DNA of 18,704 nt, from contig JAPDIT010000021.1 in assembly GCA_029259455.1 (NCBI GenBank), forward strand, positions 1 through 18,704, read 5' to 3'. This document shows, piece by piece, positions 13,710 through 18,704 of this stretch. The notes under the pieces are model-generated. The model had not been told where the DNA came from. It searched no databases and saw only the letters and a program-made list of their open reading frames with translations. This DNA comes from Archaeoglobi archaeon (GTDB taxonomy: Archaea; Halobacteriota; Archaeoglobi; Archaeoglobales; Archaeoglobaceae). The position numbers were made by a program, and so were the translations under genes. Position 1 is the first letter of the stretch, and every line of letters starts with the position of its first letter.

Positions 13710-15215
13710 TTGGAAACACTGCTTGAAATGAGGAACATAGTAAAGCGATTCGGCAACCTTGTTGCCAACGACCACATCGACTTTGAGGTGAGAAGGGGCG
13801 AGATACATGGCCTCCTGGGTGAGAATGGAGCGGGTAAAACGACTCTAATGAACATTCTTTACGGAATTTACCAGCCAGATGAGGGGGAGATAATTTTTGA
13901 AGGCAAAAAGGTCAGGTTCAAGAGTCCAAAGGATGCCATTTCGGCTGGCATAGGAATGGTTCACCAGCACTTCATGCTCGTTCCAAGAATGAACGTGTTT
14001 CAGAACATAGTTCTCGGTTACCGCACGCCACACGACCCCCTTATCAACCAGAAGTGGGTTGAGGAGAGGGTTGAAGCCTTATCGGAAAAATACGGTATAG
14101 ACGTTGCGCTTTATGAGACGATGATGAACCTGAGTGTTGGAGAGGAGCAGAGGGTTGAGATTCTCAAAGCCCTTTTTCGAGATGTGAAGCTTTTAATCCT
14201 TGACGAACCAACTGCTGTTCTCACGCCCCAAGAGGTTGACAGTCTTTTCTACGCTTTGAAATCCATGACAAAAAGCGGTCTTACGATTATTTTCATAACC
14301 CACAAGTTAAAAGAGGCTCTGAAGGTTACGGACAGGATTACTGTCTTGAGGAGGGGAAAGAAGGTAGGGTCGGTCAAAACTTCTGAAACAAACGAAAGAG
14401 AGCTTACGAGAATGATGGTCGGGAGAGACATAGTGCTCGATATCACCAAACCACCTAGGGAGTTCGGAAAAGAAGTTTTGAGGGTTGAAGATTTGTGGGT
14501 TAAAGATGAAAGAGGGAATTATGCCGTAAAGGGTGTTAGCTTTTCCATAAGAGAGGGTGAGATTCTTGGAATTGCTGGAATTTCTGGCAACGGTCAGAGG
14601 GAGCTTGAAGAGGCAATAGCAGGATTGAGAAAAGTCGAAAAGGGTAGAATTATACTTGACGGACAGGATATAACGAAGAAAGGTGTGATGGAGAGGGAGA
14701 ACATTGCCTACATACCAGAAGATAGAATTGGTGTTGGTTTAGCCCCCTCACTCTCAGTTCTGGAAAACCTTATGCTGAAGGACTTTAAAAAGTACAGAAA
14801 AGGGATTTTTCTCGATTTCGGTGAAATGGAAAAGAGGGGCAGAGAGCTAATTGAGGAGTTCTCCGTAAAAACCCCATCACTCCACTCTTCAGCAGGAGCA
14901 CTTTCAGGTGGAAACATCCAGAGGCTGATTCTTGCCAGAGAACTGTCGAGGAATCCGAGGCTAATAATCGCATCCCAACCGACAAGGGGTCTTGATGTTG
15001 CAGGTATCGACTACGTCAGGAGGAGACTCATCGATGCTGTCATGAAAGGTGCAGCAGTTCTCCTGATTTCGGAAGATTTGGATGAAATCTTCCAGTTGGC
15101 TGACAGAATTGCTGTGATGTACGAGGGTGAAATAAGGGGGGTTGTGGACAGAGAGAGGGCAAATTACGAAAAGGTGGGATATTTGATGGCTGGCGGGCTG
15201 GAGGTCACGGCATGA
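13710..15215 (+). CDS. Nucleoside-type ABC importer, double ATPase subunit (NupO/RbsA-like)
   Basis: This 501-aa protein has two fused ATP-binding cassettes that power the importer encoded downstream. The first cassette is complete: Walker A GENGAGKT (37-44), Q-loop HQHFML (85-90), signature LSVGEE (141-146), Walker B LLILDEP (161-167) and ITHKL. The second is degenerate, with Walker A GISGNGQREL lacking the Lys, signature LSGGNIQ, and Walker B ending in ASQPTRGLD instead of DEPTRG. This asymmetry is normal for RbsA/NupO-type proteins. The following genes (two paralogous permeases and a BMP lipoprotein) point to nucleosides rather than ribose. It overlaps the next gene by 4 nt (ATGA) and is the first gene of a four-gene operon. 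Confidence 0.9.
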   Translation: METLLEMRNIVKRFGNLVANDHIDFEVRRGEIHGLLGENGAGKTTLMNILYGIYQPDEGEIIFEGKKVRFKSPKDAISAGIGMVHQHFMLVPRMNVFQNIVLGYRTPHDPLINQKWVEERVEALSEKYGIDVALYETMMNLSVGEEQRVEILKALFRDVKLLILDEPTAVLTPQEVDSLFYALKSMTKSGLTIIFITHKLKEALKVTDRITVLRRGKKVGSVKTSETNERELTRMMVGRDIVLDITKPPREFGKEVLRVEDLWVKDERGNYAVKGVSFSIREGEILGIAGISGNGQRELEEAIAGLRKVEKGRIILDGQDITKKGVMERENIAYIPEDRIGVGLAPSLSVLENLMLKDFKKYRKGIFLDFGEMEKRGRELIEEFSVKTPSLHSSAGALSGGNIQRLILARELSRNPRLIIASQPTRGLDVAGIDYVRRRLIDAVMKGAAVLLISEDLDEIFQLADRIAVMYEGEIRGVVDRERANYEKVGYLMAGGLEVTA

Positions 15216-16210
15216 GGGACATAATAACTCCGATAGCATCCATAGCCGCATCCCTTGTTGTTGTCGGAATTTTGCTAGCTGCAATAGGGATAAACCCGCT
15301 TGAAGCCTATGCCGTGATGTTCACGAGTTCCTTCACCTCGAAATTTGGATTGGCTGAACTTTGCGTGAAAACAACACCTTTGATTTTCACCGGCCTTGCA
15401 GTGGCAATTCCCCTAAAGGCCGGACTTTGGAATATCGGTGCGGAGGGGCAGCTTTACATGGGCGCGTTCGCAGCAAGTGTTGTTGCCCTCTATTCCAACC
15501 TTCCTGGCTATGCGATGCTTCCAGCAATGTTTCTGATAGCAGCAATATTCGGCATGGGCTGGGCGGCGATTCCGGCAGTTTTGAGGGCCAAATTCGACCT
15601 GAACGAGATACTGTCAACACTCCTTCTAAACTACGTCGCAATATACTGGGTGGAGTACATGGTGTATGGCCCGATGAGAGGGAAGGAAGTTTACAATTTC
15701 CCCTACACAGACCTCTTTCCTGATATTGCAACGCTCCCTAGATTTTTCGGAACTCGATTCCACCTCGGGTTCTTCATCGCTATTATTATTGCTATTGCGA
15801 TATACTACCTAGTTAACAAAACAGATTTTGGCTTTTCTCTGAGAGTTGTGGGTGCAAATCCGAGAGCTGCTGACTACGCCGGAATAAGCAGGCAGAAGGT
15901 TATTATATATTCAATGCTCCTCGGCGGAATGTTTGCCGGTATAGCAGGAATGATCGAGGTGAGCGGAATTCAGCTCAGATTGAGACCCTTAATCTCAACC
16001 GGATATGGATATGCGGGGATTCCCGTTGCTCTTCTTGCTTCTGGAGATCCACTCCTCGTCATAGTCTCTGCCGCTCTGTTTGGCTTTTTATATGTCGGTG
16101 GTTCAGTGCTGCAGACAACCTATTCAGTACCAGTTGCAATTGTGTACGTCTTTCAGTCGTTGATAGTCCTGTTCATAATCGCCGGCCAATCGCTCAGGAG
16201 GAGGGGTTGA
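15212..16210 (+). CDS. Nucleoside-type ABC importer permease 1 (NupP-like)
   Basis: This 332-aa integral membrane protein of the BPD_transp_2 (LivM/RbsC) superfamily has about 8-10 hydrophobic segments. Family landmarks are PLIFTGLAVAIPLKAGLWNI then GAEGQLYMGAF (about residues 55-85) and the cytoplasmic ATPase-contact region LNEILSTLLLNYVAIYWVEY (about 130-149). A second block follows: GFSLRVVGANPRAADYAGIS (about 207-226). With its neighbour it should form a heterodimeric pore. The start overlaps the ATPase stop (ATGA), and one base separates its stop from the next ATG. Confidence 0.88.
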   Translation: MRDIITPIASIAASLVVVGILLAAIGINPLEAYAVMFTSSFTSKFGLAELCVKTTPLIFTGLAVAIPLKAGLWNIGAEGQLYMGAFAASVVALYSNLPGYAMLPAMFLIAAIFGMGWAAIPAVLRAKFDLNEILSTLLLNYVAIYWVEYMVYGPMRGKEVYNFPYTDLFPDIATLPRFFGTRFHLGFFIAIIIAIAIYYLVNKTDFGFSLRVVGANPRAADYAGISRQKVIIYSMLLGGMFAGIAGMIEVSGIQLRLRPLISTGYGYAGIPVALLASGDPLLVIVSAALFGFLYVGGSVLQTTYSVPVAIVYVFQSLIVLFIIAGQSLRRRG

Positions 16211-16211
16211 G

Positions 16212-17144
16212 ATGGTTGATCCAAACTTCATCGCTTCGCTTCTGGCCTCTTCCATAAGGGCCGGAACACCACTGCTTTACGCAACACTTGGCGAGATCAT
16301 TACCGAGAGGAGCGGGGTTCTAAATCTTGGACTTGAGGGAATAATGATAACAGGAGCTTTTACTGGATTCGCCATCAGTCTTGCAACAGGCAACCCCTGG
16401 CTGGGAGTTCTTTGCGGTGGGATTGCTGGAATGCTGCTCGCTCTCGTGCATGCGTTCTTTTCCATAACGCTGAAGGCTAACCAGTCTATAACCGGCCTTA
16501 TGCTCGTTCTTCTTGGGCTTGGTATAACGGGTTTTCTCGGAAGAAACTACATAGGAGAGGTTGCGTATTATCTCGATCTCATTAAAATCCCTGTTCTCTC
16601 AGACTTACCATATCTTGGAGAGGTTCTTTTCAGCCACGACCCGCTGGCGTATCTTGCAGTGATACTTGCCGCATTACTATGGTTCATTCTCTTTAAAACG
16701 AGATATGGTCTGGAAATAATCGCTGCCGGAGAGAAGCCGGAAGCAGCGGACAGTATGGGAGTTGACGTTGATAGGGTTAGGTATATCAGCACGCTTTTTG
16801 GAGGCTTTCTCGTCGGCATTGGTGGGGCGTACCTCAGCCTCGCATATGCCAAGCTCTGGACGGAAGGGATGACCGCAGGAAGAGGTTGGATCAGTCTCGC
16901 TTTGGTCATCTTCAGCGGATGGATGCCGCAGAGAGCAATTTTCGGAGCTTACCTCTTCGGCGGGCTGGATGTGCTCTCATTCAAACTTCAGGCCATTGGA
17001 GTTGGCATCTCTTATCACTTCATGAAGATGTTACCTTATGTTGTCACAATACTCGTGCTACTGGTCAGCGTAATAAGGAAGAGAGCAGCCTTTGGAGCAC
17101 CTACAGCACTTGGAACACCATATGTCAGAGGGAAGAAAGAGTAA
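16212..17144 (+). CDS. Nucleoside-type ABC importer permease 2 (NupQ-like)
   Basis: This 310-aa membrane protein of the same superfamily is more hydrophobic than its partner. It has the characteristic N-terminal block TPLLYATLGEIITERSGVLN then LGLEGIMITGAF (about residues 18-49). The contact-region equivalent is LKANQSITGLMLVLLGLGIT, and GLEIIAAGEKPEAADSMGVD (about 170-189) matches the partner's second block. About eight to nine membrane segments are visible. The ribosome site GAGGAGG at the end of the previous gene (about 16197-16203) precedes the ATG at 16212. A gap of 31 nt separates it from the lipoprotein gene. Confidence 0.88.
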   Translation: MVDPNFIASLLASSIRAGTPLLYATLGEIITERSGVLNLGLEGIMITGAFTGFAISLATGNPWLGVLCGGIAGMLLALVHAFFSITLKANQSITGLMLVLLGLGITGFLGRNYIGEVAYYLDLIKIPVLSDLPYLGEVLFSHDPLAYLAVILAALLWFILFKTRYGLEIIAAGEKPEAADSMGVDVDRVRYISTLFGGFLVGIGGAYLSLAYAKLWTEGMTAGRGWISLALVIFSGWMPQRAIFGAYLFGGLDVLSFKLQAIGVGISYHFMKMLPYVVTILVLLVSVIRKRAAFGAPTALGTPYVRGKKE

Positions 17145-17175
17145 AGTTTATTTTTTACGCCATTTGGCACGAGAT

Positions 17176-18270
17176 ATGAAGGGCAAGTTTCTGATTCTCT
17201 TTGCGCTGGCAGTTGTATCTGCCGGATTGCTGGCTGGATGTGCGAGCGAGGAGGAAGAGCAGATTAAAGCCGCATTCGTTTACGTAAGCCCTATTGGGGA
17301 TGCAGGGTGGACTTACAGCCACGACCTTGGCAGGCAGTACATCGAGAAGGTGTATGGAGTAAAGACCGCCTATGCTGAAAATGTTGCTGAGGGGGGAGAT
17401 GATGAGAGAGTTATAAGACAGTTTGCCGAGCAGGGTTACGATGTAATCTTCACGACATCATTCGGCTTCATGGATGCCACCATTACCGTTGCCAAAGACT
17501 TCCCCGATACAATATTCGAGCACTGCAGCGGTTACAAGACTGCTGAGAATGTCGGAACTTACTTTGGAAGGATGTATCAGGCAAGGTATCTGAGTGGCAT
17601 AGTGGCGGGAGCGATGACCAAGACGAACAAGATTGGTTATGTTGCAGCAGTTCCAATTCCAGAGGTTATCAGAGGAATAAACGCATTCGCTCTCGGTGTC
17701 AAGAAGGTGAATCCTGACGCAAAGATTTACGTTGTCTGGACGGGAACATGGTACGACCCCGCTAAGGAAAAGGATGCAGCAATTAGCCTGATTGATGAAG
17801 GTTGTGATGTCATAGCCCAGCATCAGGACTCTCCAGCAGCACAGCAAGCAGCAGAGGAGAGAGGAGTTTACTCCATAGGCTACCACAGCGACATGTCCAA
17901 ATTCGCACCCAATGCCCACCTCACGGCTGCAATCTGGAACTGGAGTGTTATTTACTCCTACATCATTGAGCAGGTGATACAGAGGACATGGAAGAGTGAG
18001 CAAATCTGGTGGGGCATAGACAAAGGTGTTGTTGGCCTTGCACAATTCAACGACGCCGTTCCGGAAGATGTGAGAAAAATGGTTGAAGAGGAGAAGCAGA
18101 AGTATCTAAACGGAGAGGTTCCAGAGCAGTATCCGTTTGTAGGCCCTATCTACGACCAGCAGGGCAAGCTCGTGAAGGCTGAAGGAAAAGTGATGACAGA
18201 CGAGGAGCTGCTTTCGATGAGCTTCTTCGTTGACAATGTTGTAGGAGAGATTCCTGCATCTTCTGAATAA
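17176..18270 (+). CDS. BMP-family nucleoside-binding lipoprotein (substrate-binding subunit)
   Basis: This 364-aa BmpA/Med-type solute-binding protein is the extracellular receptor of the importer. The N-terminus MKGKFLILFALAVVSAG ends in the lipobox LLAGC with Cys22, so it should be lipid-anchored on the outer face of the membrane. Family motifs are AAFVYVSPIGDAGWTYSHDL (about residues 33-52), NVAEGGDDERVIRQFAEQGY (about 70-89), IFTTSFGFMD (about 92-101) and GYVAAVPIPEVIRGINAFAL (about 155-174). The ATG at 17176 directly precedes the signal peptide; an in-frame start at 17092 lies inside the permease gene and would spoil the signal. BMP proteins with NupP/NupQ-type permeases bind purine nucleosides in characterised bacteria, but the ligand here is not proven. 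Confidence 0.88.
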   Translation: MKGKFLILFALAVVSAGLLAGCASEEEEQIKAAFVYVSPIGDAGWTYSHDLGRQYIEKVYGVKTAYAENVAEGGDDERVIRQFAEQGYDVIFTTSFGFMDATITVAKDFPDTIFEHCSGYKTAENVGTYFGRMYQARYLSGIVAGAMTKTNKIGYVAAVPIPEVIRGINAFALGVKKVNPDAKIYVVWTGTWYDPAKEKDAAISLIDEGCDVIAQHQDSPAAQQAAEERGVYSIGYHSDMSKFAPNAHLTAAIWNWSVIYSYIIEQVIQRTWKSEQIWWGIDKGVVGLAQFNDAVPEDVRKMVEEEKQKYLNGEVPEQYPFVGPIYDQQGKLVKAEGKVMTDEELLSMSFFVDNVVGEIPASSE

Positions 18271-18290
18271 TATTTTTTATTTTCCTAAAT
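18271..18290 (+). terminator. T-rich terminator after the importer operon
   Basis: Directly after the lipoprotein TAA the plus strand is T-rich, with a run of six Ts (TATTTTTTATTTTCC). This is the usual archaeal intrinsic stop signal. No hairpin is needed or obvious. Confidence 0.4.
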
Positions 18291-18483
18291 TTTTCAGACG
18301 CATACTGGATTTACCTGCTTTGACAAGTTTGATCCTCTAAAAACTTATACGGGCTCATCTTTTCTTTCTTGTCCCCTATTAAATCCTCAGTTTTTCTGAA
18401 ATATAGCCCCTCACACATGGTTGGAGTGCGTCCATACCCTTAAAACACTAACCTTCAATTTCGAAATTACTTACTGGAGAAAA

Positions 18484-18491
18484 GCTATATA
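18484..18491 (+). promoter_or_regulatory. TATA box of fno
   Basis: GCTATATA lies 24-31 bp upstream of the ATG at 18515, with a purine-rich BRE-like GAGAAAA just before it. A short, possibly leaderless transcript is expected. The remaining DNA back to 18291 shows no gene. Confidence 0.5.
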
Positions 18492-18514
18492 CCCCAACTG
18501 GAAAGTTTTGCGAG

Positions 18515-18704
18515 ATGAGAGTAGCTCTCCTCGGAGGAACTGGCAATCTGGGAAAAGGTCTGGCGTTAAGGTTGGCAATCCTTGGACATGAAATTGTTGT
18601 CGGTTCCCGTAAGGAGGAGAAGGCCAAATCAAAAGCTGAAGAGTACAGGAAAATTGCTGGAGAGGCCAGAATTACGGGAATGAGAAACGAGGAAGCAGCA
18701 AAGA
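18515..18704 (+). CDS. fno: F420H2:NADP+ oxidoreductase, N-terminal part (runs off window)
   Basis: The 63 visible residues start MRVALLGGTGNLGKGLALRL, a Rossmann dinucleotide motif (GGTGNLG, residues 7-13). GHEIVVGSRKEEKAK follows, with the Ser-Arg pair that recognises the 2'-phosphate of NADP. The sequence matches the structurally characterised A. fulgidus enzyme closely, as I recall it, with roughly a dozen conservative changes such as Lys for Arg. The enzyme moves hydride between coenzyme F420 and NADP in the cytoplasm. These differences are the best sign that the organism is a close relative of, not identical to, the A. fulgidus type strain. Confidence 0.92.
   Translation, partial: MRVALLGGTGNLGKGLALRLAILGHEIVVGSRKEEKAKSKAEEYRKIAGEARITGMRNEEAAK

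Noticed and set aside
18271..18514. Short coding frame or attachment site between the importer operon and fno
   Set aside because: Only frames of a few codons occur, and no repeat matches the tRNA or IS ends; it reads as terminator plus promoter.
1..18704. CRISPR array, defence system or prophage
   Set aside because: No regularly spaced repeats, cas-like genes, restriction genes or phage structural genes are visible; the only mobile DNA is the IS element and perhaps the fragment at the left edge.

Overview
The window looks like a chromosome segment of a hyperthermophilic euryarchaeon of the genus Archaeoglobus. Evidence: a gene at the right edge whose N-terminus closely resembles, but is not identical to, the A. 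fulgidus F420H2:NADP+ oxidoreductase as I recall it; an archaeal Thi4, a GAN/RecJ nuclease and a Pcc1 (KEOPS) gene; a CCA-less tRNA with a CAU anticodon; archaeal type IV pilin-like and lipoprotein signals; and TATA boxes about 25-30 bp upstream of many starts, with few leader sequences. It appears to be a relative of the A. fulgidus type strain rather than that strain. No database search was run.

Layout. 1-114: start of a leftward gene, perhaps a transposase fragment. 214-1932: large secreted or surface protein with a type IV pilin-like N-terminus. 2221-3042 (minus): Trm5-type tRNA methyltransferase. 3153-3350: small membrane protein. 3426-7911: a dense rightward run of thi4, a conserved unknown, aspartokinase, GAN/RecJ nuclease and pcc1, mostly overlapping end to start. 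8036-9541: 14-TM MFS exporter. 9587-9661: tRNA, probably tRNA-Ile2(CAU).

9923-13640 (minus) is the most unusual part. It is a two-gene operon consisting of a divergent S-adenosylhomocysteine-hydrolase-like protein followed by a [4Fe-4S] 4-hydroxybutyryl-CoA-dehydratase-like protein. Both genes are broken by a total of about eight single-base frameshifts. An intact IS110/IS1111-type element sits inside the first gene. The original reading frame across the insertion can be rebuilt exactly. The element carries a 200-nt non-coding tail that is a candidate bridge-RNA region.

13710-18270 (plus) is a complete nucleoside-type ABC importer (ATPase, two permeases, BMP-family lipoprotein). It is divergently transcribed from the broken operon across a 69-bp spacer with a palindromic TATA element. 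This suggests the two units once served one pathway, possibly uptake and processing of a nucleoside-like compound. 18515-18704: start of the F420H2:NADP+ oxidoreductase gene (fno).
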